DNA of 64,000 nucleotides from the NCBI GenBank assembly GCA_934045905.1, contig OW203773.1, positions 20,943,246 to 21,007,245 on the forward strand. The letters run 5' to 3'. Below, piece after piece: positions 44,901-59,900 of the stretch; position 1 is the stretch's first letter, and every line of letters starts with the position of its first letter. A model generated the notes under the pieces. It made no database searches. It saw only the letters and a program-made list of their open reading frames with translations, and was not told where the DNA came from. A program made the translations under genes and the position numbers. The DNA comes from Leuctra nigra (taxonomy: Eukaryota; Arthropoda; Insecta; Plecoptera; Leuctridae).

Positions 44901-47900
44901 AATTAATTGAAGCACCAATTCGAGTGAACATATGAATTAGTGTAACCTCAAGTGAGCGGTACTTGATAGTATTTTGTGGTTTAGATAAGAAAACAATTCG
45001 TTACCTACCAAAGTTCAACGAACATACAAAAATAGTGCTAGTTTCAGTACACTTGGCACATGTACTGTGTCCTTTGTCCACAGCCATTCTGTCCCATCTA
45101 CCGCCGGTGACCAGCTCCACTTGTCGCCCACCTCTCTCCCTCCGGCCCACTACGCCGTACGAACTGATTCATCTGGCCAAATCCATGCGCGCTAAGTTCT
45201 CCAGTGGTCCCGATGGTGTTCCTGGTTCTGTGCTAGCAAGATGCATGGCTCATGTTGCTGAGCCTCTCTCCCTCATTATCAACCGCTCATTCTCCTCTGG
45301 CATCTTCCCCGATCAACTCAAAATGTCTCACATAATCCCTATCCATAAAAAGGGAAAGAAATCTGACATTAACAACTATCGACCCATATCTCTCCTCTCT
45401 TCTTTCTCCAAAATCATTGAAAAAGTCATCCTATACCGTCTGACCTCCTATCTTTCAGACCACTCCATCCTTGCCGACTGCCAACATGGCTTCCAAAAAC
45501 GTAAATCTACAGGTACGGCAATATACCAATTCCTCACCACACTCCATGCTGCACTCGACAAGGGGGACCACTCAATAGGCCTCTTCTATGACTTGTCGAA
45601 GGCATTCGACACCATCGACCACTGCCTCCTCCTTCACAAGCTGGAGCTCTGTGGCATAACGGGTCTGGCCAATCGACTGATATCCTCTTTCCTAACCAAC
45701 CGCTCGCAGACAGTGATCATCCCTTCCAACAAACCGCGCTCTTCATCTCTCATCACCTCCTCCTCTAAACTAATTCGCTGCGGTGTCCCTCAAGGTTCCG
45801 TTCTTGCTCCAACACTCTTCCTCGTCTATGTGAACGACCTCCCTGACCTCATCACCTACGGCAACCTCTTTCAGTTCGCTGATGATACGAACCACCTCCT
45901 TACAGCTCCTAAATCCAAATCATTCCTTTCCCTCATCGAGACAGCCAATGAGCAGGCAGCAATCATGTCATCTTACTGCTCGAACAATAAGCTCGCTCTC
46001 CAACCCTCCAAAACAACCTTCATCAACTTCCACACCCAATCTCACAAGCCGTCTATCTCTCCCCTAATCCGCATCAATGACCACATTATTCCGAGCACCC
46101 CATCCATAAAATTCCTGGGCATCCATCTAACTGCTACCCTCAATTGGTCTACGCACATCCAACACACGGTCTCCAAAATCCAGAGTAGCTGCTTCCTACT
46201 ACGCCGACTCAAGCCCATAGTTAACGCCCATTCCCTCAAACTGGTCTACCACGCTCATTTCCATTCCCATCTCTCCTATGGACTCCTCTTCTGGGGCACC
46301 TCTCCCGGTGCCAACCGCATTTTCATCCTGCAGAAACAGGCAGTCCGCATTATTGCCGGCATCTCTCGCCGCAAGTCTGCCAAACCCGAGTTCATTAAGT
46401 TACACATCCTGACTCTCACCTGCACTCTCATCCGTATTGCCAGCTCCTTTGCTCGTGAGCACCCAACCCTCTTCCCCCTAAACTCGTCAGTTCATCAATA
46501 TGGCACTCGAGGGGGAAACTCCATACGTATCCCCACTCACTCTCACTCCTCATTCACTAGCAGCCCCCACTATATATGCACAATTATCTATAATAAGCTA
46601 CCACAGCACATCACCACCTCTCCCACCTGGGCCAGGTTCCAATCCAGTCTCAATGCCTACCTCCTCCTAAACCCATTCTACAGCCTGCAGGAATTTCTAG
46701 ACTCATAACTGTACCAGCACTTCAGTGTCAATCATCTTAACCTCAAGCACTCTCGTTCCACTGTTCTTCCTATTCAACTATCGGCCACGTACTACACGGC
46801 ATTGTCTTAGCCGAGGCGATTTATTCATTTATTTATATTTATTCTACATGTAATCATTTTTATTATTATTTTTCTTAGGTATAAATATTACTATTATTAG
46901 TTTTATTATTTACTGTACATATAACTGTCATTGTAAACATTGTGACTTGTAAATATTTCTGACTTTGTCATAACTTGTACGCATACATTCTTGACGATAC
47001 CCATACATGTATTATGTACTTGTCCACGGGATGATAATAAAATACAATACAATACAATACAATACAAAACTAAAAATGATCGCTCTATAAATCTGATGAC
47101 TGAATGTAAGATCGCACCATCAGAAGTCAGTCCAAGCGATCTCCTTGTATCACTCTAGTAGGTGACTTCACATTTCAATGATAATAACAAGCTTTGATTG
47201 TTACAGAACATGACCAGCAGTCATTCAAATTTATTCACTGATAATTTTTTTATTTTAAGACGTAAGTGAATTAAATGATGGTGATTCGCCAACATTGTCA
47301 TAACTGACTAAAAAAAACAAAAAAACTTCTTTACTCTTGCCAGTTGCCAGCATCAAAATAAACTTTGTCAACGTTGTCTTTTGTAAACCTGAGCGGCTGA
47401 GCTTTAAGAGCAGACTTTTGACAACTTTAAGGTGCTGCAAGCGCGAGCGATTTTGCTGCTATTTGTAGACACTTTTTGCGATACGATTGGAGACGAAATG
47501 GGTAGACCAAATTATTTGAAATTTTAATCATGATTAGACTAGGAAAACGCTCAGTGTAACGTGTTGATGAGCGAGCACTGGTATACGTACGTGTAAATTC
47601 TTCAACAGGTATTCCGTACCAAACGCACAGAAACATATATACATCCACATTGAAAAGGTCATTTAAGAAAGTCAGTGCGCATGATTAAAAAACTGACAGG
47701 TCCACAGCCGTCTAGTGTGTAGTGTCTATTTGGTGTGTATGTTAAAAATGAACGTGTTTTCGAGAATGCTGTGGGTGGAGTGACGTCACGACACCAAAAA
47801 TAGGGATCTGCGCATGCGTTAACAACTTCTGTGCCACAAAAGTTCTGCACATGTGCAGAGTCACTTTTTCATCTCAAAAGTGACACTGCGCACGAGCAGA

Positions 47901-50900
47901 ACCACTGTGGCACAGAAGTTGTTCAAGAAATTGCACCGTGTAAATGGGGCTTTAAATGGCCTATTGAAATATTGAAATATTGAAACTTTAGAACAGCAAT
48001 CTATACACTTTGTTTCCTACATAAAGCAAATCAGATCCATTTGGCAGTGGAAACATTCATTTGATATGTCATTTCTGACAGTTATCAAAAATGTCAATAA
48101 GTGCATTGTGTTCTTGACTGATTGGGCTGAAAATTTGTAAAATAAGAGATAATGTTGGTCTTAATGATCATGCAAAATATGAGTTTAATCAGATTTACAG
48201 AAGACTATTTGTTTGGTCAAACGGTCGTGTATAGCTACAGGCAATTACAAATTAATCATACAAATGTCAGTAAAATGTATATTACTCTTAAAGTTCATTA
48301 AAGGTTTGTCAAAATACACTTATAATGCTGGTGCCAATGGCATTGCAAAATTTGGTGATGATCGGTCAACCAATTCCAGTTTTATTGGCACACAGAGTTG
48401 ACGTTTCTTTCATATTGCCAAGCCAAGTACTTACTACTAACTACAAATCAAGTTTCCGATGAAATTAATGGATCGATTTTGCTGAAAATCATTAGGTTTC
48501 TGCAGTGGATAGTAATGAATCTTTTGTGAAAAAAATTGGCCAGATCCATGACTTCGTTTAAAATGTAATGCGAAATACACAGACAGACAGATAAAAAAAA
48601 AAACAGAGATTCGAGCCATAAGTTTCAAGTGGAGTCGCTCGCTACGCTCGCTTGAATAAAAGACAAACTTAGGGTAATCCCTTGGTACATTTTTAATTTT
48701 TGGTTTCGTTAATTAGTAATCCCATAAAAAACACTCCGTGTAAAAATACCAGCCAAGTCTCTTCAACTAAAAAAAAAATAGAAGAAATCTAAAAATTCAG
48801 CACTGAAAAGTAGTGATATCAAAAAAAGGCCAAGTCAAAACTTTTAAAAATTACTTGGCGCATCGTGCATATAAATAGTATAGAAGTAGGTCGGTAATCA
48901 AATATACTCATCTATACATAAAATATATCTATAATCCCATAGAAAAACGATGCGCCAAGTAATTTTTAAAAGTTTTGACTTGGCCTTTTTTTGATATCAC
49001 TACTTTTCAGTGCTGAATTTTTAGATTTCTTCTATTTTTTTTTTAGTTGAAGAGACTTGGCTGGTATTTTTACACGGAGTGTTTTTTATGGGATATCATT
49101 CCTTTTTTCAGTTTATTCTTACAATTTGTAGCATATATTGTGGAACCAAAGACTATAATTCCTTTAAAAAAATACGCCTTTTTGATTTGGTTGCTAAGAA
49201 AGTTGTGCTTGTTACTATGTATATGCCATAAATGATATGCTATAAAGTATAGCGCAAGTTTCGTTCCAATTGGTCCAGCCGTTCTCGAGTTATGGCATCA
49301 CTTCCGGTTTTCAAAATGGCGGCTGACTTCACTGCCACCTAAAATTTGTGTCTTTAAATGCTATGTAACATTATAAGCCTTCTGAATATGTAGTTATTGT
49401 TATAAGAGATGATTTCATTCAAATTTGGCATTTTTATGACGTCATTTCCGGTTTCGGTAAAAGTACATTTCTATTTTGACTGTTGATATTTCATTGAGAA
49501 GACCATCCGAATCGTTTGGCGCTAGTTTCGTCCCAATTGGTCCATCAGTTTTTAAGATATGACGTCACTTCCGGTTTCAAAATGGTGGCACAAAAAATTC
49601 GTAAGGACAAGGTATCATCAGACGCCAAAAGTGCATATATGGTAAAAATCTCAGATCGATCGGCTCAGCCGTTTAGGCTGTGGCGCTGTCAACAGTGTTT
49701 CCTGATATCATCAGAATCATCATCTTCAGAATCAGAAAGTGGTGTAATTTTACATATTTCACGGCCCTCTAGCACGAAAATGACATACCCTATTGTTCCC
49801 AAATTCGGTATATGGGGTGGGGTGGGCCATAGCTCGAAATTAAGATATTTTGCAACAATGTGAGATTTTCCAATTTTAAGATCCAGTAGGCCGAAAATGC
49901 CATGTTGTTGCTTACAGTAAAAGTGGTTGGTCTGCTCCTCAGTTTATTAGGCATTTACGGTATGTTGAGTGAGTGTGAGTGTACGGTACGACTTGGCTGG
50001 GTGGAGCGACCGCTCCACTAGATAATTAGTGGATTTTTGGAGAAAAATTAGCAATTTTCTTGTCTCCTTGGGTGCCGTATAAAATTAAATTTCAAAAATG
50101 TGCCAAGTGATAACCCTAAGTTTGTCTTTCATCTAATCATGATTAAAATTTGAGATCAATTGGTCAACGGGTTTGGTCTCCAATCGTATCGCAAATTTCT
50201 GAGTTTTGAGCGGTTTTGTTGAATAACCGGCGCCTAATTAACGATGCAATAATTAAAAATGAAAAAGTGCTACTAATATCCAATCAGACTGATCATGTGA
50301 ACATCCTGTAAAAGTTACAATCATTTATGAAACAATTTTTCTCTCTCAATTTTCTAAAACGGCCGAGCGCTAGTATCACCTTAAAGTCTATAAATAGTAA
50401 ATACCAAAACATTTATTATTTGTATTCCTGTACTCTAATGGTACAGACAGCTGACTTTCGGTGCCGGGAACGCCGTTGCTTCTAGGTCAGATGTTGCCAT
50501 TGAAGTTATTTGTAGTTTGTCAACTTCCCAGCTCCAGTAATAGACGGAGACAAGAACTGTCAGGTAGAGATCAAACTAACAACATTTACAAGACTCAAAA
50601 CATAAATCTAGAGTTCTAGGTTCTAGAGAGAGATTTTGACTAAATTTAAATTGTTCTGCAGCGAGGCTAATGGCGACGGACGAATGATTGTGATGATGAT
50701 TGGGAGATGATGATGAAGAACAGTAAGGATGGACGGTGGGTAGGAGGCGGTCGTGGACTATTAGTAGGGAACCTTCCCAACATTCTCCTAGCTACTGTGG
50801 AGCATATCTGCCTGGGCCCACTTGCTCCGTATAAAGTGTGACGTACGTGATTTCCTGCGTAAACTTTGTCACGTCTATAGAGGTGTAAAAAAAAAAAAGT

Positions 50901-53900
50901 GAAAAGAATTTAGAATAATGAAATAAGAACATTGAAAATCACAGAAAATAATATACAATTAGAATAGCAAACAACAGTATAACTAAAAAATATTACGGAA
51001 AAATAAGAGCACAACAATATGACAACTTCTCCACTGATGGAGAATATTCTCCATTCTGTAACGCCTATTCCATTCCCTTCTCTATCCATCGTCACAGTTA
51101 ATTAATATAGCTTATTCTTCTTTCCTCATCTCTTCTGGTATTTCCAACAGCTTAACTCATCACTGTCCTCGGCCACTTCCGCTCTAGCAATGCATTCTAC
51201 GAAAGATACTGATAGTGCATATTGCATTTTATTATTCAATTATGCAGCAACACTTGCCGAAGGCTATTAAAACATGTGTGCTGCAACTACGTATAAGCAC
51301 TGGCCAGGCTCACTATAATAGTCGCCGTATCGTATATAAAGGAAGGGATACGCACTGATCACGAGTTTAGTGACGTATCAATGACATTGAGTCATGTAAT
51401 TGATATCATATTGACAGACTGGCATGTGACAGTCTGGTAATCAAATCACTAAACATTCGGACATTCGAAAGTTCATCCCAACACAGAAAAATCTCGGCCA
51501 AACACCACGGAAAAGTTATTTAAAACATCCGTCAAAAACACCTAGTAATTTCTTACATTTTAGGAAATCAGTATTTGCGGCAATTAATTTATTTAAGAGT
51601 GAATAACAACGAGCTATCTGCTAGATAAAATTTCAACAGCAACTAATTTAAAGCAATTCAAAGTTTTGGGATTTAATTTGTTATCGGAGTGTCGTTCTAT
51701 TCATTAACGTCGCACTGTTCTGCAGCGAGGCTAATGGCGACGGATGAATGATTACGATGATGATTGGAATATGAGGATGAAGAATAGGTGAGGATGGACG
51801 GTGGGAAGGAGGCGGTCGTGGCCTATTTGTACGGAACCGTCCCATTTGCCTCTCGAATACGAATCCTCGCTAAGGAAGAGAATCGAGCTAACTTGCTCTC
51901 CATGAAAAAAAATATTTACAAAAAACGGCAGGTTTGGTACCTATTCATAGCTTGCACGCAAAATTATTGAATTTTCCACCTGAGGACGGACATTATGTTG
52001 GCACGTTGACGGGTCAGATTTATAAGTTTATTGAGGTAAATCGATGTATTTGTGTAATGTGAGTGATTCCTCTTCGTACTAAAGATATCTCCGGAGCATG
52101 TACAATGTCCCAGGAAACCATTTAAAATATAGTCAAAAAGCAGAGAATCACAGCTATTCTGCGTGCCATCAAGATGGCGGCAGGCAACAATGAGATGACA
52201 TCACGTGCAAACTATAAATAGGTGATGGGTCATAATTCCAAAATCTTCTTGCAAGATGATGTAGTAGTGGACCATTTTTTTTATTATTATTACCTACATT
52301 GATTACTAGTCCGATCGATATCTTTGTTTTACCGGAAAATTGATCTAATCACGACTTGGCCGGCGTGCTGCTACCGCCCCAATTAACACCCTGCGCAAAC
52401 ACTCGTGAAAAACACCTCGAGTTTGTGACCAATGTCCTTGGCATTCATTTCGAATGTGTTTATCTAAGAGATAAGTATTAAGTAACACTGCATTAGCATG
52501 TGTTATAACTAACAGATAAGACGTAGATAAGGAATAGACGAGTCTGAAGCAAGTAGACGCCAGAAAGAGAAACAAGAAATAACCGGAGACAAAGAGCAGT
52601 TATGCATTTTATTACAGGGTACTTTTTGATTGTTCGGCTAAATTTTTATGAAGACGTACCTCAGAGACAAGAAACATACATTTATGGAAAAAGGCTCCGT
52701 TTATTGAGAAGTACATGACTCTTTTTGTCACTTTGAAGGGTATTTTTTATAGTGATTCTACATGACAAAAAATATAAAACAAGAAATTTGACAAAATAAT
52801 TAAAAATATTTTAGTAGGAAGTACCTAGGTAGGTAGTCTTCTTTCTCGAGGAATAGTATTTATAAATAGAAAAATACAAATTCAAAGACTTTACACTCAA
52901 TATTATCACAATTGTAGGTATATTTCCTTTTTTTAAAGAGGAAATATTTTGACTAAATAATCATAGAATTTTGAGTGTAAAGAATTTGAATTGTATTTTT
53001 CTATAAAAATACCTACACTTTACGAATAAGATACCTACCTAGATTATAGAGGTATGGTTGTTAGAAAGTGAGATATAAGTTATTGTTAAGATCTTCCAAA
53101 GAAAACAGATCAACTGGGGACATTTTCATGAAAATTTCATTTTGAAATTTCATTTTGAAATTTGAAATTTCATTTTATTTTCATGAAAATGTCCATTTTC
53201 ATGAAAATTTTCAATGTTTTAAATCCTGAGGAAGGTAAATTTATTTTTTTATTTTTTTATTTTTCTGGTAGGTGCACTGACATTTTTAAACGTATTTCTA
53301 TCACGCATAATAATGTAACACACCTCCATTAATACTTTACAAAATAAAACAATTGAAAATATGCTGAAAGGTCCTCTGTAAATGAGTATTTTCATGAAAA
53401 TTTTCACTTTGAAAATTTTGAAGTCCCAACACTACCCACCAATTTTCAATCTTTACAATACCAACTTAGTAACTAATGCATGACGTTTGCATAATTACGG
53501 GCATCTTTGAATAAAAATTAACCGAATTCCAAAAATTCCAAAATGTCATATTTTTTCACAAAAACATTTGTTCATGAAAATTCCCAACACTAAGCAGAAC
53601 TCAGTGGTGTAGTCGAGGGTATGCGCGGGTATACGCCGTATACCTAAAAAAAATAGTTTTGCTGAAGACTGAATATGTCAGGAATACTAAAAAACTCAAA
53701 AAAGTTAATTTCAAAGTATCAAAATACAAAAAAAACAATCCCTGCGGCGCAAGATGGTGCCATGCCCTCCACCACCCCAAAGTGTCAAATTATTAAATTA
53801 TTGAATATTTTAACAAAATACGCCTCGTAAAGTCTCAAAATTGATATCACAGTGTCAAAAAAACAAAAACGCCCTGCGTGGCAGTGCCCTCCACCACCTT

Positions 53901-56900
53901 ATGGTTTCAAATTATAAAATAAATTTAATATTTTAACAAAATATGCCTCATAACGTCTTTAAAATGATTTCACAGTGCTGGGTGGGGGGCGCGCCCAGAA
54001 ATCCTGCGGGTGCTGCGGGGTATGGTAGCGTATACCCCAAAAAAATATTAGGACTACACCACTGGGAACTATAAGACATCACACTTTCGGCCACTTCTTT
54101 ATCAGTTGTATCTTGGACATAATCAGAACATCTTGACATGGCCCATTGCGAATCCCACTTCACATATCACTATCTGAAATGTGATCTCCAAGAGAGATGC
54201 AATTCCTTATCAGCTGGCAAGTGGCAAAGACAAGAGGCAATAGCAAATTTGCATTGCACTTAAATCTCAAGTCTGTCTAACACCTCGGTATTAATATCTG
54301 ACTTAAAGTGTCAGTGCTATCAACTAAAAATAAAATACTGTTCATAGGCTGTATGAGAAATCTCAGCATTGTTATCTGGGCAATTGTAGACACCAGAGAA
54401 ATCTTTCAGAAGAGGAATCACTCACATAAAATAACATAAATATAGGAAAAGGTTTTCAATATTCTGCTAAATTTTAAACAATTGATGAGGACTGTATTGT
54501 CATTGACCATTTAAACTACTGGTTTTATAGCAGAGTATTGAAAAACTGGCCCTATAAATCGACGTATTTTCTAAATTTTTTACAAAACAATGAGAACTAT
54601 ATTGCCATGAAAAAATCAATGGCATTCCTCAAAAAAGAGGATGGAAAAACCGGCCCTAAGTTTTCAAATGGTCATTCAAGGAATGCCATTGGTAGTTGCC
54701 TTGCCATGGCAATCTAGTTCTAAACAACTGTTTAAAATTTAGCAGAGTATTGAAAAACTGACCCTTATCTCGAAATATAAGTTTTAAGCACAGTCCACAC
54801 TAGCAACTTTTGGTTGATAGTTCCCCCTTTCGGTTCCCCAAAAAAATATTCCCACAGAAATGGTTCATTTTTAAATGTTCTGGTTTCCGGTTATCAATTA
54901 TGATTACAGCAGTATAATATTATGTAGGTATGGCATGTTATCTGCTGCTTCGTCCTTGAATAATTTGCTAAGGTTGGAGTCGCTACTTCATAATTATAAT
55001 TAATGTCATATTTATCTATAAAACTGTGCTTTTAATTAAATGATCAATCAGTGAACAACAATTATGATGAAGTGACCACGAACGTGGTTTTATACATATT
55101 GTCTAGGTAAAGGATTTAAACTAAAGGTAGATGGAAGTTTTGAAAAATTAAAGATTCTTTATTCATGAATTCTAAATGTCAACATAAAAACAAATAGACA
55201 GCTACCTATTTTTATTTAAGGGTACAAATTAAAATAGATTTTAAATAGATAAAAATTCGTTTTTTGAGTGTATGAAAGGACCTAGAACCTGAACCAAATA
55301 GATTTTGGTTTTCGGTTTCGGTTCGGCAGGTACTGCCTAAACGCTGGATTTTAGCAAGTTGGTACCTACTAGGTAGGTACTACACAAAATTGCAAGTTTC
55401 AACTTTAAACACGATACAATCTTGCCAACATCTTGGCAAGATCTTTGACAACATCTTGCATCTCATTTTTTTCTAAAAATGATAGTCAAACCTAGTGTTG
55501 GGATTTTTCATGAAAAATGTTTTCATGAAAATTTTCGTAAAATTTTTCGAAAAATTAGTTTTTTGAAATTTTTTATTTATTTTTATTTTTTTGGTAGGTG
55601 CACCGACATTTTTAAACATATTTCTATCACGCATAATAATGTACTAACACACCTTCATTAATACTTTACAAAAAAAATAAAAAATAAAAATGTGCTGAAA
55701 GGTCCTTGCAAATGAGTATTTTCATGAAAATTTTAATAAAAATTTTCAACAGGTCTTGAAATGAAAAACACGAACGATTTCATTTTCATGAAATGAAAAT
55801 TTTCATCTTGAAATGTTCAAGTCCCAACACTAGTCAAACCCCTGACAATCTTGCTAAGTTTCTACCAAGAACTTGGCAAGATCGGGCCAAGATTAATTGA
55901 GCGAGCGAAGCGAGCGTCTCCTTTTGGCTCTTTTGGCACGGACCACTGTTTTTTTTTTGTGTGTCTTTTCTGTTACCTGAGGGTATACAGGTCAGAGTTT
56001 TTCTTCGATCGAGCTGAAATTTTGCACACATGTGGAGACAACCTTTTCTGTTTGCAGACCCTAATTTTTTTGAAATCCATTGATTGGTTAAAATTTAAAT
56101 AAACATCTCCTGATGGTAGGTTGAAAAATGAAACTGGTCTTCGATAAATCTGATCAAATCATATTTTGGCTATACAGGTCAGAGTTTTTCTTTGATCGAG
56201 CTGAAATTTTGCACACATGTAAAACCAACCTTCTCTGTTTGCATACCATAATTTTTTTTGAAATCCATTCATTGGTTAAGATTTAAATAAATATCTCCTG
56301 ATAGGCTGAAAAATGAAAACGGTCTTCGTTAATTCTGATCAAACTCATATTTTGCATGATCATTAAGACCAATATTGTCTCTTATTTTACAAAATTTCAT
56401 CCCAATCAGTTAAGAACGTATGAACTTATTGACATTTTTAATATCTGTCAGTAATGAAGTATCGAAATGAATGTTTTCCAGTGCCAATTGAATTTATTCT
56501 GATTTGCTTTATGAACCAGGTGCTTAGATTCTATTTTAAAGTTTCGATGAAAAGCATGTACTTTTAAGTTGATATCATAATCAATTCAATATGGATGTAT
56601 ATTATGTTTTCTGTGCGTTGTGTACGCATTTCCGGTTCGAGAATTTGCACGTACCCGTGCTCGCTCATCAACGCGTTACACTGAGCGTTTTCCTAGTCAG
56701 CAGGGATGGGCCATAAAAGATGACAACAGATGGGAAGATTAGCTGAAAATAATTCAACATTTTTACAGAAACAGACCACCTAGTATAGTCAGTCTTTTGG
56801 TTATATATTTTTTAAATCTTAGTAATTAATTAGGTAGGTAGGTAGGAAGTACCTACACCTAATATTTCGACGAAAATTGGCAAGTTGAATTGTCAAGTCC

Positions 56901-59900
56901 CAACACTATCCAACTTTATCTTGCGACCCAGACAGAAGGTAAACTGAACCTTGTAAGTATTAAACACTGTTTACAATGGACAGGTAAACAATGAAAATGA
57001 AAAACAGTGTGACCTTGGAATGGCAATACCATTCACAACGTAGGGATTACAATACTAATAGCTAACCCACTATGACGTTTTGGCGGCATTTTGTAGATTA
57101 AGATCTACAATCCATCATTACCTGACTTGGCAGACTTTTATGACTTTAATCACCTAGAGCTGTTATCAGAGTATAGGGGATTTCTGGGATTTAACTCAAA
57201 GGCAAGTATGTAACTACTTTTATTGAACACATACCTATAATTATCTCTTTGAGATATGACTGGATTATGAAAGAATTTGATGCAATTTTAAATAATCCAC
57301 ATTAAATACCACCCATAAAAAACACTTCGTGTAAAAATACCAGCCAAGTCTCTTCAACTAAAAAAAAAATATGAAATCTAAAAATTCTGCACTGAAAAGT
57401 ATTGATATCAAAAAATTTGCCAAGTCAAAACTTTATTTGAAAATCAAAAAATACTTGGCGCATCGTGTATATAAATAGCTTAGAAGTATAGGCCAGATAT
57501 AAAATATACATCAAATATACATATACATATAGTATACCTATAATTATCAAAAAAATCGATGCGCCAAGTATTTTTTGATTTTCAAATAAAGTTTTGACTT
57601 GGCAAATTTTTTGATATCAATACTTTTCAGTGCAGAATTTTTAGATTTCATATATTTTTTTTTAGTTGAAGAGACTTGGCTGGTATTTTTACACGAAGTG
57701 TTTTTTATGGGGATATCACTCCTTTTTTTAGTTTATTATTTACAACTTGTGACGCATATGAAATAAACAATTACTAAATTCTTTTAAAAAAATCGCCATT
57801 TACGATTTGGTTACTACTAATGAAAATCTGTTGTATATTCATGTATAGTCTTTCGTGAAGAATAGCAAAGGTTTCATTCCAATCGGCCAACCCAGTTCCG
57901 AGATATGGCATACCCTGCTGAAAATTCTTGCCAAGATCTTGCAAGATCTTGCAAGATCTTGCTAAGATCTTGTATTAACCAAGATCTTGCCAAGATCTTG
58001 CTAAGATCTTATCAAGATCTTGGATTTACCAAGATCTTGACAAGATCTTGGTAAGGTCTTTGCAAGATCTTGTATTAAACAAGATCTTGCTAAGATCTTA
58101 CCAAGATCTTGGTAATATCTTGATAAGATCTTATCAAGATCTTGACAAGACCTAATCAAGATCTTGCCAAGATCTTACCAAGATCTAGCCAAGATCTTAT
58201 CAAGATCTTAGTAAGATCTTGGTAATATCTTAATAAGATCTTATCAAGATCTTGACAAGACCTAATCAAGATCTTGCCAAGATCTTACCAAGATTTTTTC
58301 AAGATCTTGCTAAGGCCCTTAGAAAAATTTCCTATAGTATATTTTGAAGTAGGTATTCCAAAGTATTATGTAATAACGTGTAGTAAACTATAGTATGTGC
58401 TATAGTACTTGAAGTACATGCAAAAACTGTCTGCATAATACCATAGATTACTGAAGTAAATTCTACAGTATCGGTGGTAAACTAAAGTATAAACTACAGT
58501 ATTTTTACTTCCGCTGAAATAGACTGTTTTTTACTCTGGAGTAAATATACTTTACCTACTGTAGTAATTCTAAGTATGTACTATAGTGTTTTTACTACAG
58601 ACGATATACTGCAGTTTTCTATAGTAAAGTTATAGGGAACGTACTTCACTGTAGTAGGTAATTCGAAGTATGTAGCTAGAGTACTTTGACTACAGACAAA
58701 ATAAGTTTGCTATAGTAAGTTCTATACTTCATTGAAAATCTATAGTATCTGTAGTAAAGAAAAGTGTAATCTACAGTATGTTTACTATAGCCGATTTATA
58801 TTGTAGTTTACAGTAGTATATTCTGAAGTATATGTAGTACTTCATTGACTTTTTACTACAGTATTTGTAGTAAAGTAAGGTATATAAACTACAGAATGTT
58901 TACTTCATTGACTTAGAAAATTTGCACCACATCACCTAGTAAAATAAACTATAGTAGGTAATTATACTACAGAGCGTGAGCTGATATATTTTATGGGGGA
59001 AATATCACAGATCAATTTACTTTATAAATATTAAGATTTATTTATAAATAAATAAATCTTAATTTAATATAATTTAATATTTTATTTTATTTTATTTATA
59101 AATAAATAAATCGTAATAATTTATCGTTTCTCCTATTTTATTATGTTAATAACAATTTAATGATCCACTAAATAATATAAATATGTTCACTTAAATATGA
59201 AAACTCAATATGATCACTATTAGCGCAGCTAAGTCTTGTCTGCACCGGTGGCCTACTCGGTAAGACGCTCGACTACGGACCACGAGATCGCAGGTTCAAA
59301 ACACGGCGGTTCCACGGGATTTTATAATTGAAATGTGTAATCAAACCTTGTCCAATACTTCAGAAGAGGTTTCCCAAATGCAAATGAATACTCACAAATA
59401 TAGATTCTTTTTTTTTTAATGAAATTTCAACGTTTTTTTGGCGGCAAAATGTACAAGATCTTGCTAAGATCTTGCTAAGATCTTGCAAGATCTTGCAAGA
59501 ACTTGCTAAGATCTTGCCAAGATCTTCCTAAGATCTTGGCAAGATCTTGCAAGATCTTGTTTGTAATATCTTGCTAAGATCTTGGCAAGATCTTAGCAAG
59601 ATCTTGCTAAGATTTTTCAGCAGGGATATAACACTTCGGTTTTCAAAATGGCTGCTAAACTTACTGCACTGCCACATAGAATTTATATCTACAATTAATG
59701 TGTATCATTTTAGGCTTTCTGAATATGTATTCATTGTATAGAATGGGGAATATAATAATTTTTAAATTTGAATGACGTCATTTCCGGGCCCATAAATAAA
59801 AACATTCTACTTTGACTGTTCCTATTCCATAAAGATGGCATTCCGAATCATTTGGCGCTAGTTTCGTACTGATCGGTATACCAGTTTTCGAGATACAACG

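Noticed and set aside
44963..46708. Host gene encoding a 581-residue protein
   Set aside because: Reverse transcriptase motifs (PQGSVLAP, FADD) and the AATAC tail show it is a LINE.
57930..58315. Regular AAGATCTTG repeats resembling a CRISPR-like array
   Set aside because: Repeats are short palindromes with no unique spacers, in animal DNA, inside a transposon.
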